NCBI GenBank assembly: GCA_964560325.1
Contig: CAZLLV010000549.1
Location: 1 to 7,054 of the forward strand
Source: CAZLLV01 sp964560325
GTDB taxonomy: Bacteria > Acidobacteriota > Thermoanaerobaculia > Multivoradales > DATKCC01
Length of the DNA: 7,054 nt
Direction: 5' to 3'
In this document: positions 1 through 6,369 of the stretch, piece after piece
Numbering within the stretch: the stretch's first letter is position 1
How the letters are laid out: every line of letters begins with the position of its first letter
Made by a program: the position numbers and the translations under genes
The notes under the pieces: model-generated
What the model saw: the letters and a program-made list of their open reading frames with translations, nothing else
Told to the model about the DNA's origin: nothing
Databases searched by the model: none

Positions 1-15
1 GGACGGGACGGTCAC
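1..15 (-). CDS. Possible first codons of the next operon gene (importer permease?), cut by the left edge
   Basis: A GTG codon at 15-13 opens a frame that stays open to the edge but shows only five codons (M-T-V-P-S). It is preceded at a good distance by a GGGGAG Shine-Dalgarno-like sequence (minus strand, about 29-24), and it lies about 65 bases after the ehuB stop on the same strand. In known ehu clusters the binding-protein gene is followed by the permease genes ehuC and ehuD, so a permease is the natural guess. Five codons cannot identify a protein, and the call rests on the ribosome-binding site and the context alone. Confidence 0.3.
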
Positions 16-22
16 GGCCGAA

Positions 23-45
23 TCTCCCCAGGCCGCCAGGGGAGA
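23..45 (-). promoter_or_regulatory. Hairpin after ehuB that overlaps a putative ribosome-binding site
   Basis: An inverted repeat has perfect 7-bp arms (TCTCCCC / GGGGAGA) around a 9-base loop. On the minus-strand transcript it lies about 35 bases after the ehuB stop. There is no T-run after it, so it is not a typical intrinsic terminator. Its second arm is also the candidate Shine-Dalgarno of the GTG start at 15-13. It could stabilise the upstream message, limit translation of the next gene, or both. The function is inferred. Confidence 0.4.
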
Positions 46-80
46 CCGTGCGTTGGCCGCCGGAACCCTCCACCCCGTCC

Positions 81-971
81 TCAGCCCGTACCGCCGGCGC
101 ACAGCGTCTCGGCGGTCAGCTCGCCGGGGAGGGTCGGCGCGCCGAAGCCGAACTCTTCGACCAGCGCGAGGTGCTCCGAAGTGCCGAGCAGCTCGGCGAG
201 CTGGCGGTCGAACGCCTCGCGGAAGGCGTCGTCGCCGGCCCGGAAGCCGAAGGCGCCGCAGCCGCGCACCGGCTCGCCGTCGATCACCGGGTCCTCGAAC
301 GGCTCGGCGAGCTCCAGCTCGGGATTCGCCGCCTTCCGGAGCAGATCGCGCACGGTCAGCTCGGTCCCGGCATAGGCGTCGACCCGGCCGGTCTCGACCC
401 CGGCGACGGCGCTCGGCGCGTCCGGGAAGACGACGATCCGCTCGTCGGGGATGCCGAGCTCCCGGGCGTAGCCGAGCTCGACCGTGCCGGCGACCACGCC
501 GAGCCTCGCCTCCGACTCCCGCAGGTCGTCGTAGGAGTGCAGATCGAGCGGATTGCCCCGCTCGATCAACAGCCCCTCGCCGATGCAGTAGGTCGGGTTC
601 GAAAAGTCGATCTCGCGGCAGCGCCGCGGCTTGACGTACATGCCGGCGGCGATCAGGTCGAAGCGGCCCGCCTTGAGGCCGGGGATCAGCGCCCCGAACT
701 CGGTGAGCACGCCCTCCACCTCGTAGTCGCCCATGCGCGCGAGGACCGCGCGGGCGACCTCGGGCGCCTCGCCGGTCAGCTCGCCGGTGGCGCTGTCGAG
801 GTAGGCGTACGGGGCTTCGTTGGCGAAGCCGACCCGCACCACGCCCTCCTCCTCTGCCTTGGCGAGGGTGTCGACGTCGGCCACGCGGTCGGCGCAGCCG
901 GCGAGCGCCGCCAGGCCGGAGAGGAGCAACAGGCAGGCGAGGGCGACGGCGCGGGAGAATCGGAAGCGCAT
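81..971 (-). CDS. ehuB: Ectoine/hydroxyectoine ABC importer substrate-binding lipoprotein, EhuB-like
   Basis: The 296-residue protein is a family 3 (amino-acid type) extracellular solute-binding protein. It should capture ectoine and hydroxyectoine outside the cytoplasmic membrane and deliver them to an ABC permease. Residues 1-25 form a signal peptide with Arg-rich start, hydrophobic core and a lipobox L-A-G-C, with Cys26 as the lipidation site. The mature part carries segments I associate with EhuB: VGFANEAPY (47-55), GEAPEVA (67-73), LTEFGALIPGLKAGRFD (89-105) and AAGMYVKPRRC (108-118). By approximate spacing Tyr55, Phe92, Tyr112 and Arg117 are candidate equivalents of the aromatic box and arginine described for Sinorhizobium EhuB; no alignment was made. 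The ATG lies four bases after the ectD stop, with a GAGAGGG motif about 12 bases upstream, so it is probably cotranscribed with ectD. The exact ligand is inferred from family and context. Confidence 0.85.
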   Translation of the reverse strand: MRFRFSRAVALACLLLLSGLAALAGCADRVADVDTLAKAEEEGVVRVGFANEAPYAYLDSATGELTGEAPEVARAVLARMGDYEVEGVLTEFGALIPGLKAGRFDLIAAGMYVKPRRCREIDFSNPTYCIGEGLLIERGNPLDLHSYDDLRESEARLGVVAGTVELGYARELGIPDERIVVFPDAPSAVAGVETGRVDAYAGTELTVRDLLRKAANPELELAEPFEDPVIDGEPVRGCGAFGFRAGDDAFREAFDRQLAELLGTSEHLALVEEFGFGAPTLPGELTAETLCAGGTG

Positions 972-975
972 CGGC

Positions 976-1926
976 TCAGCCGGCCCTCTCGAGCGCCTTC
1001 ACCCGGCCGCCGGCACCCCGTTCCGGGCGCTCGGCGAGGTACTCGGGCCGCGGCGCGAGACCGCTGAACGGATCGACCAGCGAGTTTTCGACGCTGTTGT
1101 AGACGATGAACAGGTTGCTCCGTGGGTACGGGCTGATGTTCGACGCCGAGCCGTGCATCGTGTTGCACTCGAACAGCGTCACCGAGCCGGCCGGGCCGGT
1201 CGGCATCTCGATGCCGCCGCCGAGCTCGACCAGCTTCTCGAGCTCCTCCTCGTCAGGCACGCCGAACTCCTGCCTCCTGAGCGACCGCTCGTAGTTCTTC
1301 TCCGGCGTCTCGCCGGCGCACGAGAGGTAGTGGTGGTGCGACCCGGGCACCAGCATCAGCGGACCGTTGAACGGCAGGTTGGGCGTCAGCGCGATCGAGC
1401 AGGAGACCGCCCGCATGCGCGGCATGCCGTCCTCGACGTGCCAGGTCTCGAAGTCGGAGTGCCAGTAGAACTCCTTGCCCGTGAAGCCCGGCTTGTAGTT
1501 GATCCGCGACTGGTGGATGTAGGCGTCGCCGCCCAGGATCTCCTGCACCTTTCCGAGGATGCGCGGGTCGCGCGCCACCCGGTCGAAGACCTCGCTGGTC
1601 TCGTGGATGCGGAAGATCGAGCGGATCTCGTCGCTCTCCGGCTCGGTGATCACGTCGTCTCGCCCCCGGAGCTCGTCGAGCTTGCGCAGGCGCTCGGCCT
1701 CGCGCTGGAACGCCACCACCTCGTCGTGGGGAAAGAACCCGGAGAAGGCGAGGAAGCCGTCCGCCTGGTAGCGGTCGCGCTGGTGGCGCGACAGGGCGCC
1801 GGTCGCCACGCCGTGGAGCACCGGGTCGTGGCGCTCGAGCAGCTTCGCCTCGGCCCCCACCCGCGAGGGGTAGAGGTCTTCTCCCGTGGTCCGTGCGGTG
1901 GTCGCGGTGGTACTTCGGTTCGTCAT
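976..1926 (-). CDS. ectD: Ectoine 5-hydroxylase EctD
   Basis: EctD is a cytoplasmic Fe(II)/2-oxoglutarate dioxygenase that converts ectoine to 5-hydroxyectoine, consuming O2 and 2-oxoglutarate. The 316-residue length fits the family (about 300). The EctD signature FYWHSDFETWHVEDGMP occupies 153-169. It supplies His156 and Asp158 of the iron triad; His258 (in NTMHGS) is the third ligand. Arg269, eleven residues after it, sits where the 2-oxoglutarate carboxylate is bound. Gln139 and Arg141 in IHQSRINYK match the substrate-binding segment, so the protein looks intact. A Thr-rich tail of about 15 residues precedes the conserved region. The ATG overlaps the ectC stop (ATGA, 1923-1926), and AGGAGG at 1932-1937 lies five bases upstream, which fixes the start. 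It is the last synthesis gene before ehuB. Confidence 0.96.
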   Translation of the reverse strand: MTNRSTTATTARTTGEDLYPSRVGAEAKLLERHDPVLHGVATGALSRHQRDRYQADGFLAFSGFFPHDEVVAFQREAERLRKLDELRGRDDVITEPESDEIRSIFRIHETSEVFDRVARDPRILGKVQEILGGDAYIHQSRINYKPGFTGKEFYWHSDFETWHVEDGMPRMRAVSCSIALTPNLPFNGPLMLVPGSHHHYLSCAGETPEKNYERSLRRQEFGVPDEEELEKLVELGGGIEMPTGPAGSVTLFECNTMHGSASNISPYPRSNLFIVYNSVENSLVDPFSGLAPRPEYLAERPERGAGGRVKALERAG

Positions 1927-2387
1927 GTCGTCCTCCTCGTCTCAGAAAGCGATCCGTGAGGAACGGCCGGAGCTTCAGGCCGGCGGTCGACCGTCTCGGC
2001 CGGCTCCGTCCGGAGTGGGTAGGTCCCCTCGTCGTCGTGGACCTCGTCGCCGGTCAGCGCGGGGCTGAACACGCACATCATGCGCAGGTCCGTGGTCGCC
2101 CTCAGGTAGTGGCGCTCGTGGCCGTCGAGGGCGTAGAAGGTTCCGGGGCGGATCTCGTGGATCACCCCGTTGTCGAGATCTTCGAGCTCGCCGGTCCCCT
2201 CCACGCAGTAGACGGCTTCGAGGTGGTTCTTGTACCAGATGTAGGTCTCGCTCCCGGCGTAGAGCACCGTGTCGTGGAACGAGAAGCCGAAGCCGTCGTC
2301 GCGCAGCAGGAAGCGGCGGCTGTTGAAGGTCGGAGCGCTGACGTCGCGGTCGGTCCCCTCGACGTCTTCGAGGTGGCGGACGATCAC
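1923..2387 (-). CDS. ectC: L-ectoine synthase EctC
   Basis: EctC is a cupin-fold, metal-dependent cyclase that closes N-gamma-acetyl-L-2,4-diaminobutyrate to ectoine with loss of water. The start is GTG at 2387-2385, giving VIVRHLEDVEGTDRDV, the typical EctC N-terminus. GGAGG at 2394-2398 lies six bases upstream, and the start overlaps the ectB stop (GTGA). The product has 154 residues. The metal ligands described for EctC fall at the expected positions: Glu57, Tyr85 and His93. Thr40, Cys105, Phe107 and Glu115 also match described substrate-pocket positions. Residue 21 is Phe where I recall Trp in characterised enzymes. EctC proteins usually have about 130 residues; here about 20 extra polar, Pro-rich residues follow the cupin. 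The open frame continues upstream inside ectB, but that part is a GC-driven shadow. Confidence 0.96.
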   Translation of the reverse strand: MIVRHLEDVEGTDRDVSAPTFNSRRFLLRDDGFGFSFHDTVLYAGSETYIWYKNHLEAVYCVEGTGELEDLDNGVIHEIRPGTFYALDGHERHYLRATTDLRMMCVFSPALTGDEVHDDEGTYPLRTEPAETVDRRPEAPAVPHGSLSETRRTT

Positions 2388-3718
2388 GACGAACCTCCGG
2401 CGAGCACCCGCTCGCGCTCGGAGGCGGGGACCTCCGGGCCGCCGGCGAGCACCTCGTCGACCGCCGCCTCGATGATGCCGAGCCCCCGGTCGAGCTCCTC
2501 GTCGCCGATGGTGAGCGGCGGCAGGAGCTTGAGCACCTCGCCCCGCGGCCCCGAGGTCTCGACGATCAGCCCGCGGCGGAAGCACTCTTCGGAGACGCGC
2601 GGGGCGATCTCCGGGTCGTCGAAGGCGAGGCCGAGGATCAGTCCGCGGCCGCGCACCTCTGCACCCTGGTGCTGGTAGCGGGCGGCGATCGTGGCGAGCC
2701 AGTCGGACGCCTGCGCCGCTTTGGCCTCGACCTCGCGGGTGAGCGCATCGTCCTGCCAGTAGGAGAGCGCCTCGGTGGCGGTGACGAACGCCAGGTTGTG
2801 CCCGCGGAAGGTGCCGTTGTGCTCGCCCGGCTCCCAGACGTCGTGCTCGGGCGCGAGCAGCACCAGGGCGAACGGCAAGCCGTAGCCGGAGAGCGACTTC
2901 GACAGGCAGACGATGTCGGGCTCGATCCCCGCCTCCTCGAAGCTGAAGAACGGGCCGGTCCGCCCGCAGCCGACCTGGATGTCGTCGACGATCAGGAGCA
3001 CGCCGTGCTCCTTCAGCAGGGCGGCGAGCCCCTGGAGCCACTCCATCCGGGCCGGCTTGACGCCGCCCTCGGCCTGGACGGTCTCGACGATCGCCGCGGC
3101 CGGCATGTCCATGCCGCTCGACGTGTCCTCGAGGAACGCCTTCAACAGGGCGAGCGTGTCGATCTCCTCGCCGTCCGCGCCCTTCAAGTAGCCGTCAAAC
3201 GGCATCCGGGTGACGTGGCTGAGCGGCACGCCGGCGCCGGCGCGCTTGGCGGCGTTGCCGGTCGCCGCGAGCGACCCGAGCGTCATGCCGTGGAAGCCGT
3301 CGGTGAAGGCGATCACGTTGTGGCGCCCGGTCACCTTGCGCGCCAGCTTGAGCGCCGCCTCGACCGCGTTGGTGCCGGTCGGCCCGGGGAACTGGAGCTT
3401 GTAGGAGAGCCCGCGCGGCTCGAGGATGACCTCCTCGAAACGCTCCATGAAGGTGCGCTTGGCGGTGCTCGCCATGTCGAGGGTGTGGATCGGGCCGCCG
3501 CGCTCGACGTACTCGAGGAGGGCCTTCTTCAGGCGCGGCTCGTTGTGGCCGTAGTTGAGCACGCCGGCTCCGGCGAAGAAGTCGAGGTACTCCCGGCCCT
3601 CTTCGTCCCACAGCCGCGCGCCCTCGGCGCGTTCGAAGACGGTGGGAAAGGACCGGACGTATCCCCGGACTTCGGACTCGAGGCGCTGGAAGGTCTCGAG
3701 AGAGTTGGCTTCGGTCAT
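2384..3718 (-). CDS. ectB: L-2,4-diaminobutyrate--2-oxoglutarate aminotransferase EctB
   Basis: EctB is a class III PLP-dependent aminotransferase that converts L-aspartate 4-semialdehyde and glutamate to L-2,4-diaminobutyrate and 2-oxoglutarate, the first committed step of ectoine synthesis. The 444 residues fit the family. The cofactor region is intact: PGPTGTNAVEAALKLAR (111-127), FTDGFHGMT (138-146), VDDIQVGCGRTG (244-255) with Asp245 facing the PLP ring nitrogen, and SKSLSGYGLPF (273-283) with Lys274 as Schiff-base lysine. FRGHNLAF (304-311) is also typical. The ATG at 3718 is preceded by GAGG about ten bases upstream. Its stop overlaps the ectC start by four bases. It is separated from ectA by 192 bp with three inverted repeats, so it may have its own promoter or altered expression relative to ectA. 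Confidence 0.96.
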   Translation of the reverse strand: MTEANSLETFQRLESEVRGYVRSFPTVFERAEGARLWDEEGREYLDFFAGAGVLNYGHNEPRLKKALLEYVERGGPIHTLDMASTAKRTFMERFEEVILEPRGLSYKLQFPGPTGTNAVEAALKLARKVTGRHNVIAFTDGFHGMTLGSLAATGNAAKRAGAGVPLSHVTRMPFDGYLKGADGEEIDTLALLKAFLEDTSSGMDMPAAAIVETVQAEGGVKPARMEWLQGLAALLKEHGVLLIVDDIQVGCGRTGPFFSFEEAGIEPDIVCLSKSLSGYGLPFALVLLAPEHDVWEPGEHNGTFRGHNLAFVTATEALSYWQDDALTREVEAKAAQASDWLATIAARYQHQGAEVRGRGLILGLAFDDPEIAPRVSEECFRRGLIVETSGPRGEVLKLLPPLTIGDEELDRGLGIIEAAVDEVLAGGPEVPASERERVLAGGSS

Positions 3719-3789
3719 CTACGGGTTTCCTCTCTACTGAATGGTTTGAAGTGTCGGTTCGCTAGATTCGAAGAAAATCGTCTCGGCTT

Positions 3790-3823
3790 ACCGCCTCCCG
3801 CCGACGCGGGTCGGCGAGGCGGT
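3790..3823. repeat. Inverted repeat 1 of the ectA-ectB gap
   Basis: The arms CCGCCTC...GCCGAC and GTCGGC...GAGGCGG pair over 13 bp around a GCGG loop, with a two-base CC bulge; an extra A-T pair closes the base (3790/3823). On the ect transcript it is the hairpin nearest to ectB. The first four-T run on the minus strand comes about 14 bases after it, too far for a standard intrinsic terminator. Confidence 0.75.
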
Positions 3824-3826
3824 TCT

Positions 3827-3859
3827 CCCCCGCCCGCCGGTGCCCGGGTCGGGCGGGGG
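3827..3859. repeat. Inverted repeat 2 of the ectA-ectB gap
   Basis: Perfect 10-bp arms, CCCCCGCCCG (3827-3836) and CGGGCGGGGG (3850-3859), enclose a 13-base loop that itself contains a CCCGGG palindrome. The stem is all G-C and would be very stable in RNA. It sits three bases from repeat 1 and one base from repeat 3. Confidence 0.75.
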
Positions 3860-3860
3860 C

Positions 3861-3892
3861 GCCCTCTCCTCCCCGCGCGGGGAGGAGAGGGC
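3861..3892. repeat. 32-bp perfect palindrome, REP-like
   Basis: This is a fully symmetrical 32-bp sequence with 16-bp arms (GCCCTCTCCTCCCCGC and its complement) and no spacer. It lies 18 bases downstream of the ectA stop, a usual place for REP-type elements. The CCCTCTCC...GGAGAGGG pattern resembles dispersed intergenic palindromes I recall from GC-rich bacterial genomes. Copies elsewhere cannot be seen from this window, so the repeat-family assignment is inference; the palindrome itself is directly visible. Confidence 0.75.
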
Positions 3893-3910
3893 CGGGGGGA
3901 GGAGGGGCGA

Positions 3911-4465
3911 TCAAAACGGCCCGATGCGGTGGAGTTGCTCGTCCTCGTGCCCGGGCTTCGGGAACATCCCCTCCCGGATGTACGGCGACACCGTGTGCTC
4001 CGCGTCCATCGAGCGTGCGAACGACGCGAACAGCGCGCGCGACGGCCCGTTGCTCGGAGTCACCGTGGTTTCCAGGTAGCGGACTCCCTCGCAGCCGTCG
4101 AGCCCGACGAGCGCATCGAGCATGCGTCCGGCGAGGCCGCGGCCGCGCATCGAGGCGTCGACCGCCACCTGCCAGACGAAGATCACGTCGGGAGATTCGG
4201 GAGGCCGGAAGCCGGTCACGAAGCCGACCACCTGCCCCTCCTCCTCCGCCACCACGCTCGTCTCGCCGAATCGGTCGAGGAAGAGCAGATAGGCGTACGA
4301 CGAGTTCACGTCGAGCACCTTCGAGTCGCGGACCAGGCGCCAGACGTCGGCGCCGTCCTCCATCGTCGCCGACCGGATCGAGACACCGTCCGGCTGGACG
4401 GCGCTCTCCCTCACGGTCGTGGCTTCCTCTCGAGTCTGCATTTCGGTCCCTTCCACCGGATTCAC
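3911..4465 (-). CDS. ectA: L-2,4-diaminobutyrate N-gamma-acetyltransferase EctA
   Basis: EctA is a GNAT-family enzyme that transfers acetyl from acetyl-CoA to the gamma-amino group of L-2,4-diaminobutyrate, giving the EctC substrate. The acetyl-CoA motif is RGRGLA (Arg107-Ala112), after strand FVWQVAVD (96-103). LDVNSSYAYLLFLDRFGETSVVAE (51-74, split by eye into two conserved blocks) and ETTVTPSN (132-139) are characteristic of EctA. The C-terminus with GHEDEQLHRIGP also fits. The chosen start is GTG at 4465, which overlaps the ectR stop (GTGA) and gives 184 residues. An ATG at 4441 with GGAAGGGA just upstream would give 176 residues and has an equally good ribosome-binding site; the conserved domain is the same either way. 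The 192-bp repeat-bearing gap to ectB follows. Confidence 0.95.
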   Translation of the reverse strand: MNPVEGTEMQTREEATTVRESAVQPDGVSIRSATMEDGADVWRLVRDSKVLDVNSSYAYLLFLDRFGETSVVAEEEGQVVGFVTGFRPPESPDVIFVWQVAVDASMRGRGLAGRMLDALVGLDGCEGVRYLETTVTPSNGPSRALFASFARSMDAEHTVSPYIREGMFPKPGHEDEQLHRIGPF

Positions 4466-5064
4466 GGGTTCGCCGGCCCTTCCGGGTCGGCCAGAGTGGT
4501 CTCGCTCGCCAGCACCGGCGCCGCCTCGACGTCCTCGGCCTCCATCATCTGCACGATGCGCTCGAGCACGCGGGAGATCTCCTCCCGCTCCTCAGTCGGC
4601 AGCTCGGCCAGCCGGACGACGAAGCGCTCGTGGAGCGGCGGCGGCGAGCTCGCGACCACGTCCCGGCCGGCGTCGGTGAGGTCGATCACCACCCGGCGCC
4701 GGTCCTCCGAGTCCCGCTTGCGGGTCACCAGCTCGGCCTTCTCCAGGCGGTCGACGATGCCGGTGATGGTCGCCTGGCTCACCGAGATGCCGCGAGCGAG
4801 GTCGCCGGCCGAGAGGGGCCCCCGCCGGCCGAGCTGCCGCAGGGTCGCGAGCTGCGACGTGGTCAGGTTCCGGCGGCGCAGGAGCTCCTTGCTGTAGAGG
4901 CCGACCGCCCGGATGATCTGTCGCAACGAGCGGACGATGCCGCGCTCCAGGGACTCCGGGTCCCAGATCGGCGTCGCGGGCAGCTCCGGGCCGGGCTCGC
5001 TCAGGGGCCCGGAGTGCATCCCGTGGGTCGCTTCGGCAAGGCGGGGCTCTCGGCTCGGTGTCAT
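4462..5064 (-). CDS. ectR: MarR-family transcriptional regulator of the ectoine operon, EctR-like
   Basis: This is a 200-residue MarR-type winged-helix regulator, probably a dimeric DNA-binding protein controlling the operon it heads. After a Pro-rich N-terminal tail (1-35), helices around 38-65 form the dimer region. LTTSQLATLRQLGRRGPLSAGDLA (68-90, two adjacent helices) and SVSQATITGIVDRLE (94-108, recognition helix) form the helix-turn-helix, and RKRDSEDRRRVVIDLT (115-130) is the wing. EctR of this family represses ect genes in methylotrophs; here that role is inferred from position. The ATG at 5064 has GAAGG five bases upstream. An earlier in-frame GTG at 5199 was not used because it would include the AT-rich control region. 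The stop overlaps the ectA GTG, so regulator and first enzyme are probably translationally coupled and the regulator controls its own synthesis. Confidence 0.88.
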   Translation of the reverse strand: MTPSREPRLAEATHGMHSGPLSEPGPELPATPIWDPESLERGIVRSLRQIIRAVGLYSKELLRRRNLTTSQLATLRQLGRRGPLSAGDLARGISVSQATITGIVDRLEKAELVTRKRDSEDRRRVVIDLTDAGRDVVASSPPPLHERFVVRLAELPTEEREEISRVLERIVQMMEAEDVEAAPVLASETTLADPEGPANP

Positions 5065-5174
5065 GTGCGCCTTCGTCGGAGTGGTCGTCGGTATCGATCG
5101 GATGGGGAGCGGTGCATGCCGCCCCGTTCGATCCCCCCAACAAGCTTCGTCCTCAGAAATTTCCGGGCCGAAAA

Positions 5175-5188
5175 TTTTGTAGTCAAAA
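5175..5188. promoter_or_regulatory. Candidate EctR operator (TTTTG-TAGT-CAAAA)
   Basis: A 14-bp inverted repeat has 5-bp arms and a 4-bp centre, directly adjoining the AAAATTTT palindrome at 5171-5178. Size and symmetry suit a MarR-family dimer site, and the position between ectR and asd suits autoregulation. It overlaps the only -35-like element seen for ectR. No binding motif from a characterised EctR was aligned, so this is inference. Confidence 0.35.
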
Positions 5189-5239
5189 CAAACGGGCACG
5201 AAGTATTCTCTCGATGCGCCCGGACCCCGAACACCGAAA

Positions 5240-5252
5240 GCTCGTCACGAGC
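5240..5252 (+). promoter_or_regulatory. Small inverted repeat abutting the asd ribosome-binding site
   Basis: GCTCG-TCA-CGAGC is an interrupted palindrome immediately upstream of the AAGGAG motif (5253-5258) of asd. In RNA it could form only a short hairpin with a three-base loop; in DNA it could be half of an operator. Such a short repeat may be chance in GC-rich DNA. Confidence 0.25.
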
Positions 5253-5271
5253 AAGGAGACGATCGATTCAG

Positions 5272-6354
<1,083 letters not shown>

Positions 6355-6369
6355 GAGCCTGCCCAGGCG

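Larger units (their letters stand above)
3719..3910. other. ectA-ectB intergenic region with three inverted repeats
   Basis: This is the only long gap within the ect operon. Next to ectA it begins with a pyrimidine-rich stretch on the minus strand, followed by three strong inverted repeats between 3892 and 3790. The last ~70 bases before ectB are clearly AT-richer than the rest, including GATTTTCTTCGAATC on the minus strand. I see no convincing -35/-10 pair there, but the composition would suit a secondary promoter or an RNA-processing site. No small open reading frame in it looks real. Confidence 0.8.
5065..5271. promoter_or_regulatory. Divergent ectR/asd control region
   Basis: These 207 bases separate two divergently transcribed genes and must contain both leaders and very likely both promoters. 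The stretch 5155-5190 is the most AT-rich part of the locus (GAAATTTC, AAAATTTT and a run ending in CAAAACAAA), which contrasts with the surrounding GC-rich coding DNA. A TTGACT on the minus strand (5186-5181) could be a -35 for ectR, but no good -10 follows at 16-18 bp, so I do not mark promoters precisely. Confidence 0.6.

Noticed and set aside
48..1959. Long plus-strand open frames opposite ehuB and ectD
   Set aside because: Both are shadows of well-identified minus-strand genes, with no recognisable domain.
2388..3041. N-terminal extension of the ectC frame into ectB
   Set aside because: The extension is Arg/Ala-rich shadow sequence; the conserved EctC N-terminus starts at the GTG at 2387 with its own Shine-Dalgarno.
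3790..3892. The three hairpins as a CRISPR array or standard intrinsic terminator
   Set aside because: The arms differ from one another with no spacers, so there is no array; no T-run follows any stem at the required distance.
2669..4897. 742-codon open frame on the plus strand opposite ectB, ectA and ectR
   Set aside because: It runs antisense through three clear ect genes and the repeat-filled gap, and is Arg/Gly/Ala-rich low-complexity; it is an effect of high GC.
5065..5199. Longer ectR starting at GTG 5199
   Set aside because: The extra 45 residues would be read from the AT-rich control region, resemble no MarR N-terminus, and the GTG has no good ribosome-binding site; ATG 5064 has one.
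4015..5271. Upstream extension of the asd frame (open from 4015)
   Set aside because: It is antisense to ectA and ectR and has no Asd-like sequence; Asd homology begins exactly at the ATG at 5272.
6355..6369. GCCTG-CC-CAGGC repeat between the convergent asd and ThDP gene stops as a bidirectional terminator
   Set aside because: The stem is at most 4-5 bp with a 2-4 base loop and no T-run on either strand.
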